Below, piece by piece: positions 9,640 to 18,166 of a DNA stretch of 64,000 nucleotides. The notes under the pieces are model-generated. The model was given only the letters and a program-made list of their open reading frames with translations. It was not told the origin of the DNA and did not search any database. The translations under genes and the position numbers were made by a program. Position 1 is the first letter of the stretch, and every line of letters begins with the position of its first letter. The DNA is from Acetonema longum DSM 6540 (GTDB lineage: Bacteria > Bacillota > Negativicutes > Sporomusales > Acetonemataceae), in assembly GCF_000219125.1 (NCBI RefSeq), contig NZ_AFGF01000144.1:1-64000 (forward strand), given 5' to 3'.

Positions 9640-11172
9640 GTGAAAAATGCTGTTGGCCGTGAAATACCGGAACATATCGCCGGTTGTAAATATAATCCCT
9701 ACCGGGGGCCCTGGGCCTGCATCCCCTCACGCCAGGCGAACGGAGGCAAGAGTGTTGATGCCCCGGCAGCGGAAAAAGTTCTCAAATCGATTGATGCCGC
9801 CATTGAAGCGGTCGGTTTGCGGGATGGGATGACAATCTCTTTCCATCATCATCTCCGTAATGGCGACTATGTCATGAAGCTGGTTGTTGATGCCATAGCG
9901 CGCAAGGGAATACGAGGCTTGAGACTGACGGCCAGCTCACTGAGCGCTGTCCAGGATGCAATCATGCCGCATCTTGAGGCTGGAGTCATCACCGCAATTG
10001 ATACCAGCGGCATACGAGGTGAGATCGGCAAATTTGTTTCCGCCGGCAAACTGCCGCATCCGGTCATGATCCGCACTCACGGCGGCCGGGCGAGAGCGAT
10101 TGAATCAGGGGAACTGTCGATTGACGTTGCCTTTATCGGCGCGCCGGCCTGTGACATACAGGGAAATATCAACGGAGTTGACGGCCCGGCGGCGTGCGGA
10201 TCACTTGGCTATGCCATGGTGGACGCAGCTTACGCCGACAAGGTTGTTGCGATTACCGACCATCTCATGCCTCATCCGCTGCAGCGCATCAGTATTCCGC
10301 AAACCCAAGTTGATTTTATTGTCAAAGTAGATTCCATCGGCGATCCGAAAGGCATTAGTACGGGCTCCCTGCGGATCAGCACCGACCCGAAAGAGTTATT
10401 GATTTCTCAATATGCGGCAACGGTCATTGAACATTCCGGCTGTTTCCGCGACAATTTCTCGCTCCAATTGGGGAGCGGAGGCGCTTCCTTAACAGCGGCC
10501 AAATTCATTAAGGAAAAGATGAAGACCAAGGGCATTACGGCAGCATTTGGCGTTGGCGGCATTACCGGCATTTTCGCGGAGATGATGGAAGAAGGCCTGG
10601 TTAACCTCTTGTTTGATGCGCAAAGCTTTGACAGTACGGCGATACAATCCCTGCGGCAAAATGACCGGCATTTGGAAGTATCGGCTTCCTATTACGCCAG
10701 CCCTGGAACATGCGGCCCGATTGTGAACAATGTGGATGCGGTTATCCTTAGCGCAACTGAAGTGGATATCCATTTTAACGTCAATGTACTGACCGGTTCA
10801 AACGGCAGGTTGATGGGAGCGCCGGGCGGGCATCCCGATACGGCGGCAGGTTCTAACCTTTGTATCGTTGCTCTTCCCCTGGTGCGGAGAAATTTCCCGG
10901 TCATGCGGGAATCTGTACACACCATCGTTACGCCCGGGGAAACAGTGGATGTGATTGTTACAGACCGGGGCGTGGCCATCAACCCGCTGCGGCAAGACTT
11001 AATCCACAATCTGCAGGGCAGCGGCCTGCCGATCATGCTGATAGAAGATTTGCAACGATTAGCCTATGAAATTACAGGAACACCGACCCCGGCTCCAACG
11101 GGCGGTGACATCGTCGGATTGGTCGAGTACCGGGACGGCACGATTATTGATGTAATCCGGAAAATCGGGTGA
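9640..11172 (+). CDS. citF: Citrate lyase alpha subunit-like CoA/ACP transferase
   Basis: A 510-residue protein of the length and pattern of CitF, the transferase subunit that swaps an acyl group onto the lyase thioester. Recognisable parts are the N-terminal VGREIPEHIAG, SFHHHLRNGDYVMKLV, GAPACDIQGNINGV, LQLGSGGASLTAAKFI and NVLTGSNGRLMGAPGGHPDTA. GTG start with AAAGGGAAGG upstream. It follows the CitE-like gene by 48 bases. Genuine citrate lyase also needs CitD and its prosthetic-group enzymes (CitC, CitX, CitG), none of which is in the window, so the real substrate may be another organic acid. Confidence 0.85.
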   Translation: MKNAVGREIPEHIAGCKYNPYRGPWACIPSRQANGGKSVDAPAAEKVLKSIDAAIEAVGLRDGMTISFHHHLRNGDYVMKLVVDAIARKGIRGLRLTASSLSAVQDAIMPHLEAGVITAIDTSGIRGEIGKFVSAGKLPHPVMIRTHGGRARAIESGELSIDVAFIGAPACDIQGNINGVDGPAACGSLGYAMVDAAYADKVVAITDHLMPHPLQRISIPQTQVDFIVKVDSIGDPKGISTGSLRISTDPKELLISQYAATVIEHSGCFRDNFSLQLGSGGASLTAAKFIKEKMKTKGITAAFGVGGITGIFAEMMEEGLVNLLFDAQSFDSTAIQSLRQNDRHLEVSASYYASPGTCGPIVNNVDAVILSATEVDIHFNVNVLTGSNGRLMGAPGGHPDTAAGSNLCIVALPLVRRNFPVMRESVHTIVTPGETVDVIVTDRGVAINPLRQDLIHNLQGSGLPIMLIEDLQRLAYEITGTPTPAPTGGDIVGLVEYRDGTIIDVIRKIG

Positions 11173-11245
11173 AAACAGGACACACATGAATAGGTACCAC
11201 ACGGTTTTTACCTGAAGCAGAACGGAGGACGGCGGTTTTGTCTTG

Positions 11246-12205
11246 CTAGACAGGATCACCGTCCTTTGTCTTCTTGCATTCAGGAACATCGGGCAATTCC
11301 ATGGTGCTTTGAAAAAATTGGACGGCCTTTTTTGCTTTGTTGAGAAATAATGGAATCGACCGGTTGCGATTGGTTCTTTTCCAGGAGGCCACCATTTCCA
11401 CACAGGCGTCTTCCCCTTCCAGTTTGAAGAACCGGAGACTGGGACTGGCATAGGGTTTGGTGGTAAAGTAAGGGAGAATGGCGATACCCTCGCCGCATTC
11501 AACCAGGGTCAGCAGAATTTCGGTCAAATAGGGGCGTTCAACCACCTTGGGCGTAAAGCCCCGGTTGGCACATAGCTGGAAGGTGAAATCGTAGGGGCAG
11601 GGAGCAACCTGGCGGTTGAGAACGATAAAAGGTTCCCGGGTCAAATCAGCAAAATCCAAATGACTCTGATTGGCCAGGGGATGGTCGTCAGACATAACAA
11701 AGCATTCTACATCCTGATAAAGAGGCTGCCAGACCACCCGGGGGGTGTTTTGCAAAGATACCGACATGGTAAGGCCGATATCCACATCGCCATGTTCCAA
11801 AGCCATATTGAGATCCCCCCAGTTCAATTGGGCTAGCAGTATTTTGATCCTGGGATAGGAATGGCGGAAGTCTTTGACTAATTTGGGCAGGAAATGTTTG
11901 GTATGAGACTCTAAAAATCCGACCTTTAAGGTGCCCTCAAAACCGGATGCAGTATGGCGGGTTTTCATGAGGGCTTCTTCCATGGCGGCAATAATGAATT
12001 TGGCTTCTTGCAAAAAGACCCGGCCGGCAGCGGTTAACTGAACAGAATGGGTATTTCTGGCGAACAGTTTAACGCCAAGCTGCTTTTCTAAATCAGCGAT
12101 TTGCAGGCTGACGGCTGACTGGGTGAGATATAAGTATTTGGCCGATTCGGTGAAATTTAAGCGTTCAGCCACACAGACGAAGATTTCTAATTGCCGGAGA
12201 TCCAT
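11246..12205 (-). CDS. LysR-family transcriptional regulator
   Basis: A 319-residue regulator with N-terminal helix-turn-helix (MDLRQLEIFVCVAERLNFTE, then SAVSLQIADLEKQLGVKLF) and a LysR substrate-binding domain. Start ATG 12205 is chosen because GGAGGG lies just upstream; a longer reading from 12253 lacks one. It is divergent from the UroD-type methyltransferase at 12365 and convergent with citF. Divergent placement makes the methyltransferase gene its most likely target. A T/A-rich site TAATATATTA at 12287-12296 lies in the shared promoter region. Confidence 0.88.
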   Translation of the reverse strand: MDLRQLEIFVCVAERLNFTESAKYLYLTQSAVSLQIADLEKQLGVKLFARNTHSVQLTAAGRVFLQEAKFIIAAMEEALMKTRHTASGFEGTLKVGFLESHTKHFLPKLVKDFRHSYPRIKILLAQLNWGDLNMALEHGDVDIGLTMSVSLQNTPRVVWQPLYQDVECFVMSDDHPLANQSHLDFADLTREPFIVLNRQVAPCPYDFTFQLCANRGFTPKVVERPYLTEILLTLVECGEGIAILPYFTTKPYASPSLRFFKLEGEDACVEMVASWKRTNRNRSIPLFLNKAKKAVQFFQSTMELPDVPECKKTKDGDPV

Positions 12206-12364
12206 AAGATCCCTCCCTGTAGCAAGAGTATTGTTTTTTTTTATTGCAGCCATGAGAAAACTTAATTTCCCTGAGCAGAATAATTCTAATATATTATAAA
12301 CATAGCAAGGAGTTAACGGAATATATTAAAATTTCATATTATTACAAGCGGCGGAGGGAAGAAC

Positions 12365-13504
12365 ATGACGGTAAAAAAGGATGAAATGACGGCGGAAGAA
12401 AGACTGGTGGCGACCATCAATCTGGACCCGGTAGACCGGGTGGTTTGCGCGCCAATGATCGACCAGTACGCCGGACAATTTGCCGGCATCAGCAACAAAG
12501 AATTCATGTGGGACTGGGAAAAATGCATGGGGGCGATTGATAAGGTAAAGGAGGCTTATCCTATCTGGGACAGCAATCCCTTTATCATGTGCGAGCGTTA
12601 CGCGCCGCTGATGAAAAAGGTGGGACTGATGCGCACGGCCATGCCTGGCACGGAACTGCCGGATAATGCTTCTTTTCAGATGCATGAAGTAGAGATTACA
12701 ACCCGCGAAGACTATGACCTGCTCATAAAAGAAGGGATCGCGGCCTACGTGGGCAAGTTTAACCAAATTGCTCACGGGTCTACACTGGAAGAACAGCTGG
12801 CCGCCATGGCCGAAAAGGGAAAGCTGCTGGCAGATGAAAACCAGCGTACCCATCGCCGGGGACAAAGTTCGACCTGGGGCATCCTGGGCGGGTCGGCGCC
12901 GGATGTACTCTCCATGACCCGGTCTCTGGAGAAATTTTTTAAAGATGTGATTCAGATACCGGATAAAGTGTTTGAGGCTATGCAGGTTATTACCGACGGC
13001 ATGATTGCCATCCTGGCGGATCAGGCGGATCAAATCGGCATTCGCCGCGCCTTTATCGGCGATTCCCGCAGCAGCGCCCAATGGATTTCCCTGAAAAATT
13101 TTGAACGGATATTCCTGCCGGTTATGAAGCGGCTTGTCAACGGATTAAACGAGAAAGGAATTATTCCCATCCTGCATTTTGATTCCGACTGGACGCGAAA
13201 CCTGCCGTATATGCTGGAATTGCCGGCGAAGAAGTTCGTTGTCCAATTGGACGGTTCCACCGATATTTTTAAGGCCAAAGAAATATTGAACGGACACTGC
13301 GCCGTTATGGGAGATATGCCGGCAGCACTGTTAGCTGTGGGATCGGCCAGCGAAGTGGACGAGTATGCCAAAAAACTGTTCCAGGTCGTGGGCAAAGGCG
13401 GCGGTTTTATTTATTCCTCAGGCTGCTGCGTACCGATGAATGCAAGGCACGAAAACGTGAAAGCTTTTTTTGCCGCGGTGGAAAAGTATGGACGGTATAA
13501 CTAA
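12365..13504 (+). CDS. UroD-family corrinoid methyltransferase (MT I candidate)
   Basis: A 379-residue member of the uroporphyrinogen decarboxylase superfamily, the fold of MtaA/MtbA and of acetogen O-demethylase MT I proteins such as MtvB. Likely metal-site residues are in IPILHFDSDW (His/Asp) and YSSGCCVPMNA (Cys). The N-terminal MTAEERLVATINLDPVDRV is typical. ATG start with GGCGGAGGGA upstream. It stands before the operon with MeTr-type methyltransferase, activator and DUF1638, so it most likely moves a methyl group from an unidentified methylated substrate onto a corrinoid protein. A true heme-pathway decarboxylase is unlikely in this company. Confidence 0.8.
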   Translation: MTVKKDEMTAEERLVATINLDPVDRVVCAPMIDQYAGQFAGISNKEFMWDWEKCMGAIDKVKEAYPIWDSNPFIMCERYAPLMKKVGLMRTAMPGTELPDNASFQMHEVEITTREDYDLLIKEGIAAYVGKFNQIAHGSTLEEQLAAMAEKGKLLADENQRTHRRGQSSTWGILGGSAPDVLSMTRSLEKFFKDVIQIPDKVFEAMQVITDGMIAILADQADQIGIRRAFIGDSRSSAQWISLKNFERIFLPVMKRLVNGLNEKGIIPILHFDSDWTRNLPYMLELPAKKFVVQLDGSTDIFKAKEILNGHCAVMGDMPAALLAVGSASEVDEYAKKLFQVVGKGGGFIYSSGCCVPMNARHENVKAFFAAVEKYGRYN

Positions 13505-13599
13505 CCGGCGATTTCCGCCCGTTGCAACTCAGGGAAAAGGCAGGGATCCTACAGTAGAAAAATTAATGCACAAAAAAATCAAAAAATTCTAAAAAGATA

Positions 13600-13673
13600 T
13601 TGACGACTTTATAAAATCTGCCGTACAATTGATGTATATATGTATATACATCAATTGTAGTTATGTATATACA
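13600..13673 (+). promoter_or_regulatory. Promoter and 36-bp palindromic operator of the methyltransferase operon
   Basis: TTGACG at 13600-13605 and TACAAT at 13624-13629 are 18 bases apart. A perfect inverted repeat with 17-base arms around a central TG covers 13624-13659, overlapping the -10. Its core, TGTATATATGTATATACA (13633-13650), is identical to the site in front of GntR-1 at 2202. A further half site, TATGTATATACA, follows at about 13662. Strong candidate for repression by GntR-1. Confidence 0.75.
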
Positions 13674-13691
13674 ATTTGGGGGTGATGAGAT

Positions 13692-14492
13692 ATGTTACTC
13701 ATTGGAGAACTCATTAACACCAGCCGCAAGGCTATCCGCGAAGCAGTTGAAGCCAGGAACTCCGGATACATACAGCAGGTGGCCAAAGAGCAGGAGGAAG
13801 CCGGAGCCCATTATCTGGACATCAATTGCGGCAATATGGTCGGACAGGAAATTGAGATTATGAAATGGCTGGTTGAGACAGTGCAGCAGGTTACCGATAT
13901 GCCTCTGTGCATTGACAGTCCGGACGCGGGGGCGCTGAGGACCGGTCTGAGCCTGTTAAAACCGGGATACAAGCCGATGATTAATTCTATTAGTGCTGAA
14001 AGCAAACGCTATGAGGCGATTGTACCTCTGATCAAGGAATTCCAGGCCAAGATTGTGGCCCTGTGCATTGAGGACGCAGGCATGCCGGCCACGGCGGAGG
14101 ACCGGCTGCGCATTGCCGTGGATTTAGTGCAGGCACTGGAAAAACAAGGTGTGGTTCAGGATGACATTTATCTGGACCCGCTGATTAAGCCGCTGAGCAC
14201 CAATGAAAACCACGGCAAGGAAGTGTTGGACGCCATCCGGCTGATTAAGGAGAAATTTCCGGCGGTTCACTTTACCTGCGGCCTGAGTAACATTTCTTAT
14301 GGCCTTCCTAACCGTCCGGTCCTGAATCGGTTGTTTGTGGTCCAGACCATGACCGCAGGGATGGACGGCTATATCTTAAATCCCGGCGACAAAGCCATGA
14401 TGGGAATAGTGTACGCATCCCAGGCTTTGCTGGGACAGGACAAATACTGCAGCAAATATCTTAAGGCGCACCGGAAAGGCTTGTACGCCTAA
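13692..14492 (+). CDS. MeTr-type methyltransferase (corrinoid:tetrahydrofolate, MT II)
   Basis: A 266-residue pterin-binding TIM-barrel protein of the AcsE/MtvA type. Conserved blocks are IGELINTSRKAI, HYLDINCGN, LCIDSPD, INSIS, DDIYLDPLIKPLST and CGLSNISYGLPNR, which bind the folate. It transfers the methyl group between methyl-corrinoid and tetrahydrofolate, feeding the Wood-Ljungdahl methyl branch. ATG start with GGGGGTGA upstream. First gene after the GntR operator; activator, DUF1638 and CobW genes follow closely. A paralogue of the same length is at 34215. Confidence 0.9.
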   Translation: MLLIGELINTSRKAIREAVEARNSGYIQQVAKEQEEAGAHYLDINCGNMVGQEIEIMKWLVETVQQVTDMPLCIDSPDAGALRTGLSLLKPGYKPMINSISAESKRYEAIVPLIKEFQAKIVALCIEDAGMPATAEDRLRIAVDLVQALEKQGVVQDDIYLDPLIKPLSTNENHGKEVLDAIRLIKEKFPAVHFTCGLSNISYGLPNRPVLNRLFVVQTMTAGMDGYILNPGDKAMMGIVYASQALLGQDKYCSKYLKAHRKGLYA

Positions 14493-14535
14493 ACACGAAA
14501 CCGTTGAAAAAGGCCCATCTGCGAGGAGAAAAGCT

Positions 14536-16386
14536 ATGCACAACAAAGGACTCACGGCGGATGCATCGTCTGTATTTCAGATAAAAATCGATAGTACAGG
14601 TCAAAGCTTTCCTTGCTTTGCCGGTCAAACCGTGTTGCAGGCTCTGACCGACGGGGGAGTCTTTATGGAGGCCAACTGCGGTGGCCGGGGGACCTGCGGC
14701 AAATGCCGGCTGCAGGTGCTGCAGGGTAAGGTCGCAGATCCGCAAGGTCTGTCGGCAGTGGCCAGGCAAGAAGGCGTCTATCTGGCCTGTCAGATTTATC
14801 CCAGTGAGAATTTAACCGTAGCCTTTCAGGAGAAAGAAGCCAGCGCCAAGGGGAGCGTCAGCGTCAATTTTGAGGATGATGGTAACCCTTTGCTGAAAAA
14901 AGTGGTGGTCACACCTGAATACCCCACTGTAGAAAACCACTATTCATTACAGGAAATGATCGGTCACGCCCTTAAAATGTCTGGATTTCCGGCCCATATT
15001 CCAGATTCCCCCCATCTTATCCGGCAGCTCGCTGCTGCGGCCTCGCCGGGATCCGGCCCCATAACGATTGTTCTGGCCTGCGGAGAGATCATTGCGCTGG
15101 AGCCTGGAGATTCCTCAGGCTCTTTATACGGCGTGGCCTTTGACATTGGGACGACAACAGTGGTCGGCATGCTGGTGGATGTCCGGTATAGAAGCGTCAT
15201 TGCCACTCATTCCCGCACCAATCCCCAGGCTGCTTTCGGCGCCGACGTGATCTCCCGGATTGACGCGGCGTCACGGGCTGACGGGCTGGAGGCCCAAGCC
15301 GGGGCCGTCCGCCAGTGCCTGAATCAGATTGTCCGGTCTCTCTGCATATCGGCTGATATCTCAGCCCGGCACATCTATGCCGCCGCCATCGCCGGCAATT
15401 CTACCATGGAACATCTGCTGCTGAAAGTGGCGCCGGTCAGTCTGACTCTCAAGCCCTATGCGGCAGCATTCAGGCATATGGCGCCTTTTCCGCCGGCTGA
15501 GATAGATCTTGAAATCAATCCCGGCGGCAAGATTCTGCTTCTTCCCAATATCGCCAGCTTTATCGGCGCGGATACCACTGCCGCCGTTCTGGCCACGGAT
15601 CAGGATATTTTGAATAGTCATACCTTGATGGTGGATTTAGGGACCAACGGGGAAATGGTGCTGGGAAACCGGCATAAACTGTTCGCCTGCTCCGCTGCCG
15701 CCGGTCCTGCCTTTGAGGGTGCCCATATCAAGAGTGGCATGCGGGCTTCTGCCGGTGCAATTGAAGATGTAACCATCAGTGATGATGTTTATATACGGGT
15801 GATCGGCCCCGGCAAGGCGGCAGGTATTTGCGGTTCAGGCCTGGTCAAAGCGGCTTCATGCCTGCTCAAAAAGGGGATTCTGTCCGCCAGCGGCCGGTTT
15901 GATCAAAACCTGGCCAGAACATTGTCTCCCCGTCTGGCAGAGCGCCTGAGGCGCCAGGATAATCAGTGGGAATTTGTCCTGGTGCCAGGCAAAGACAGCG
16001 CCAATGGCGTCGATATCGTCCTTACCCAGGCCGATGTCCGGCAGCTGCAGCTGGTGAAATCCGCCATCTGCACTGGCGTAGAGTTTTTGCTGGAAAAAGT
16101 CTGTCCGTCAAAAGACATGCCGGTCTATCTGGCCGGGGCTTTCGGCAACTATATTGATATAGAAAGCGCTTTAGGCATCGGTCTTTTGCCGGGCCTCCGT
16201 CCGGAGCAGGTCAGGCCGGTAGGCAACGCCGCCGGTATCGGGGCGGTGCGGGCTCTTTTATCACGAGAACAGCTGGCAAGATGCGGACATATCAGTGAGA
16301 AAATTGAATATGTGGAATTGGCGGCCCAGCCCCAATTCCAAAGCAGGTTCCTGGCCAATCTGTCTTTTCCGGAGGTTAGTCTATGA
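14536..16386 (+). CDS. Corrinoid activation protein: 2Fe-2S ferredoxin plus ASKHA domain
   Basis: A 616-residue reductive activator (RACo/AE type). Residues about 12-100 form a plant-type ferredoxin domain with C48, C54, C57 and a later Cys in YLACQI (CX5CX2CXnC). The C-terminal part is the ASKHA ATPase domain with AFDIGTTTVVGML, VDLGTNGEMVLG, AFEGAHIKSGMRA, GICGSGL and GAFGNYID. It would reduce inactivated Co(II) corrinoid proteins to Co(I) using ATP. Its stop overlaps the DUF1638 start by 4 bases, so the two are translationally coupled. A homologue is at 40802. Confidence 0.92.
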   Translation: MHNKGLTADASSVFQIKIDSTGQSFPCFAGQTVLQALTDGGVFMEANCGGRGTCGKCRLQVLQGKVADPQGLSAVARQEGVYLACQIYPSENLTVAFQEKEASAKGSVSVNFEDDGNPLLKKVVVTPEYPTVENHYSLQEMIGHALKMSGFPAHIPDSPHLIRQLAAAASPGSGPITIVLACGEIIALEPGDSSGSLYGVAFDIGTTTVVGMLVDVRYRSVIATHSRTNPQAAFGADVISRIDAASRADGLEAQAGAVRQCLNQIVRSLCISADISARHIYAAAIAGNSTMEHLLLKVAPVSLTLKPYAAAFRHMAPFPPAEIDLEINPGGKILLLPNIASFIGADTTAAVLATDQDILNSHTLMVDLGTNGEMVLGNRHKLFACSAAAGPAFEGAHIKSGMRASAGAIEDVTISDDVYIRVIGPGKAAGICGSGLVKAASCLLKKGILSASGRFDQNLARTLSPRLAERLRRQDNQWEFVLVPGKDSANGVDIVLTQADVRQLQLVKSAICTGVEFLLEKVCPSKDMPVYLAGAFGNYIDIESALGIGLLPGLRPEQVRPVGNAAGIGAVRALLSREQLARCGHISEKIEYVELAAQPQFQSRFLANLSFPEVSL

Positions 16387-17093
16387 GAAAGTTGATTGTA
16401 GCCTGCCAGACGCTGCAGGAAGAACTACGGCTGGTTCTTCGGGAAACCGATGTACAGGATCCGGTAGTGTATATTGAGTCCGGTTTGCATAATCAGCCCG
16501 AGCTGCTGAACCGGCGCATCCAGGAAACATTGGATAAAATCGATAATGTGGATATCGTGCTGATGCTCTTTGGCTATTGCGGCAACAGCATGTTAGGCGT
16601 CAAATCCTCCCGGTTTAAAATCGTCCTGCCCAGGATTGACGACTGTATTCCTCTCTTATTAGGCTCATCCGAAGAACGGCGCAGGGTTTCCCGGGAAACG
16701 GGGACGTATTTTTTGACCAAGGGATGGCTGGACTATGAAAATAATCTTATTAAGGAATACGAGCGCTGTGTGGAGCGCTACGGCGAACAGCGGGCCTTAA
16801 AGGTGATGAAGATTATGATGGGTCACTATGGGCGGTTTATGCTGATTGATACCGGCGCTTATTCCATTGACAGCGTGGTGAAGAGAACCAGGGAGTTTGC
16901 CGCTAGGCTGGATAAGCGGCATGAAATCGCCGCCGGCTCTCTCCGGCTCATCCATAAATTGCTGCTGGAGCAGTGGGACGAGGAATTTATCATCCTGGAG
17001 CCGGGGCAGGAACTGGCCATGAGTGATATTTGCTCCGGTCCTGACGAAGGCTTGGGGCAGACCGGCCAATTCCTGACCCCGGGCAATCTGTAG
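16383..17093 (+). CDS. DUF1638 protein linked to methyltransferase systems
   Basis: A 236-residue protein of the DUF1638 family. Visible family features are MRKLIVACQTLQEEL at the N-terminus, LFGYCGN, LPRIDDCIPLLLGS and the FLTKGWLDYENN block. Conserved Cys residues (in VACQ, GYCGN, DDCI) suggest a metal or thiol role, but no activity is established. It overlaps the activator gene by 4 bases (ATGA). A second DUF1638 gene adjoins the second activator at 40111, which argues for a job in corrinoid activation or handling. Confidence 0.85.
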   Translation: MRKLIVACQTLQEELRLVLRETDVQDPVVYIESGLHNQPELLNRRIQETLDKIDNVDIVLMLFGYCGNSMLGVKSSRFKIVLPRIDDCIPLLLGSSEERRRVSRETGTYFLTKGWLDYENNLIKEYERCVERYGEQRALKVMKIMMGHYGRFMLIDTGAYSIDSVVKRTREFAARLDKRHEIAAGSLRLIHKLLLEQWDEEFIILEPGQELAMSDICSGPDEGLGQTGQFLTPGNL

Positions 17094-17130
17094 GTTCTCC
17101 CCGGAAAGTAAGCGAGAGGAGGCTGGTTCT

Positions 17131-17739
17131 ATGCGCATCTTACTGTTTGGCGGTTTCCTCGGTTCCGGCAAGACATCCACCATTTTGCAGGCAGCCCGGC
17201 AAATTACTGAAATTCGTAAGGAAACCGTGGTCATCATTGAAAATGAAGTCGGCGAGGCCGGCGTGGATGACCAGTTGTTAGCCGGCAGCGCCTTACAGGT
17301 AAGACCTCTGTTCGGAGGGTGCGTCTGCTGCCAGATCACCAGTGATTTGGTGACAGCTGTGGCGGAAATAACGGACAACTATCATCCCGACTGGCTGATC
17401 ATTGAAATGACTGGCCTGGCTGTTCCGGGCAATGTGGCCAAGCTGGTCCGTCAGTATGATGCCAGCCGTTCCCCCTGCAAGACAGTCAGTATTGTAGATG
17501 CCGGACGCTGGCAGGAACTGAAGGAAGTGCTGGAACCGCTGATTTTGGCTCAGATCAAAGAAAGCGACCTGGTTATGATCAACAAAATTGATTTGGCCGA
17601 CTTGGATAAAGAAATTGATCTGGGGCAGATTGAGGCAGATGTGCGGCAAATCGCCGGACCGGCGGCGACTTGTTTGACCGTCAGCGCGGCAAAGCCACTG
17701 CCTTTGGCGGTGCTGGAGGAGGTCTTCCATCTTGAGTGA
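17131..17739 (+). CDS. CobW/HypB-type P-loop GTPase
   Basis: A 202-residue G3E GTPase: Walker A FGGFLGSGKTST (residues 6-17), IENEVGEAGVDD, metal-binding GCVCC (63-67), EMTG (Walker B side) and NKID for guanine recognition. It ends after the GTPase domain, without the usual C-terminal CobW domain; the next gene may supply a partner. In this operon it likely delivers a metal ion (cobalt or zinc) or assists cofactor loading of the methyltransferase proteins. AGGAGG lies before the ATG. Confidence 0.88.
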   Translation: MRILLFGGFLGSGKTSTILQAARQITEIRKETVVIIENEVGEAGVDDQLLAGSALQVRPLFGGCVCCQITSDLVTAVAEITDNYHPDWLIIEMTGLAVPGNVAKLVRQYDASRSPCKTVSIVDAGRWQELKEVLEPLILAQIKESDLVMINKIDLADLDKEIDLGQIEADVRQIAGPAATCLTVSAAKPLPLAVLEEVFHLE

Positions 17740-18103
17740 CGCCGGTGATGCCACAGTCTTTAGCCGCTCTCGACAGGTGGTATTTGACAAACCCATTGCC
17801 AAAGCTGAGCTGGAAGAGTTGCTGCAGCAGATTATGAATCGGATGGGAGAGCCTTTGGCCTATAACGGGGTTATCCTGGGTCATATCAAGGCGTTGGCCA
17901 GGCTGCCGGAGGAAAATCAGTATTTATTTTTATCCGTGACCCGGCTCGATCAGGTGGATCGGAAAGTCTCACCGGAGTGGAGCAGACGGCAGGGTCCCAT
18001 TGACCGCATGGAATTAGCAGTGAACGCCCTGGTCTTTGGTCACAGCAGCAGTGAGGTGGAGAAGATCGTAGAGGAGTCGCTGAAAAAGGCCGGTATGATA
18101 TGA
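17732..18103 (+). CDS. Conserved small protein, possible partner of the CobW GTPase
   Basis: A 123-residue protein starting with TTG at 17732 inside the end of the GTPase gene (8-base overlap), with GGAGGAGG upstream. It contains FDKPIAKAELEELLQQIMNRMGEPLAYNGVILGHIK, a mixed alpha/beta pattern. It sits where a CobW C-terminal domain would be, but I see no firm match and name no function. Tight overlap indicates co-production with the GTPase. Confidence 0.65.
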   Translation: MSDAGDATVFSRSRQVVFDKPIAKAELEELLQQIMNRMGEPLAYNGVILGHIKALARLPEENQYLFLSVTRLDQVDRKVSPEWSRRQGPIDRMELAVNALVFGHSSSEVEKIVEESLKKAGMI

Positions 18104-18104
18104 A

Positions 18105-18160
18105 AAAGCCCCGGTTGTGTCTGTCCCTTTGCAGGGCCGTGAATAATCAACCGGGGCTTT
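18105..18160. terminator. Bidirectional terminator between convergent genes
   Basis: Perfect 13-base stem AAAGCCCCGGTTG / CAACCGGGGCTTT with a 30-base loop. It starts just after the stop of the small CobW partner gene and lies just before the stop of the convergent UroD gene. A-rich and T-rich edges suit termination in both directions. Confidence 0.8.
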
Positions 18161-18166
18161 CGATGC

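Noticed and set aside
9640-11172. Complete citrate lyase operon
   Set aside because: Only CitE-like and CitF-like genes are present; no acyl carrier or cofactor genes between 8.2 and 12.3 kb.
12365-13504. Heme-pathway uroporphyrinogen decarboxylase
   Set aside because: No other heme or sirohaem genes are nearby; corrinoid protein, MT II and activator genes show a methyl-transfer role. The same applies to 18167 and 32047.
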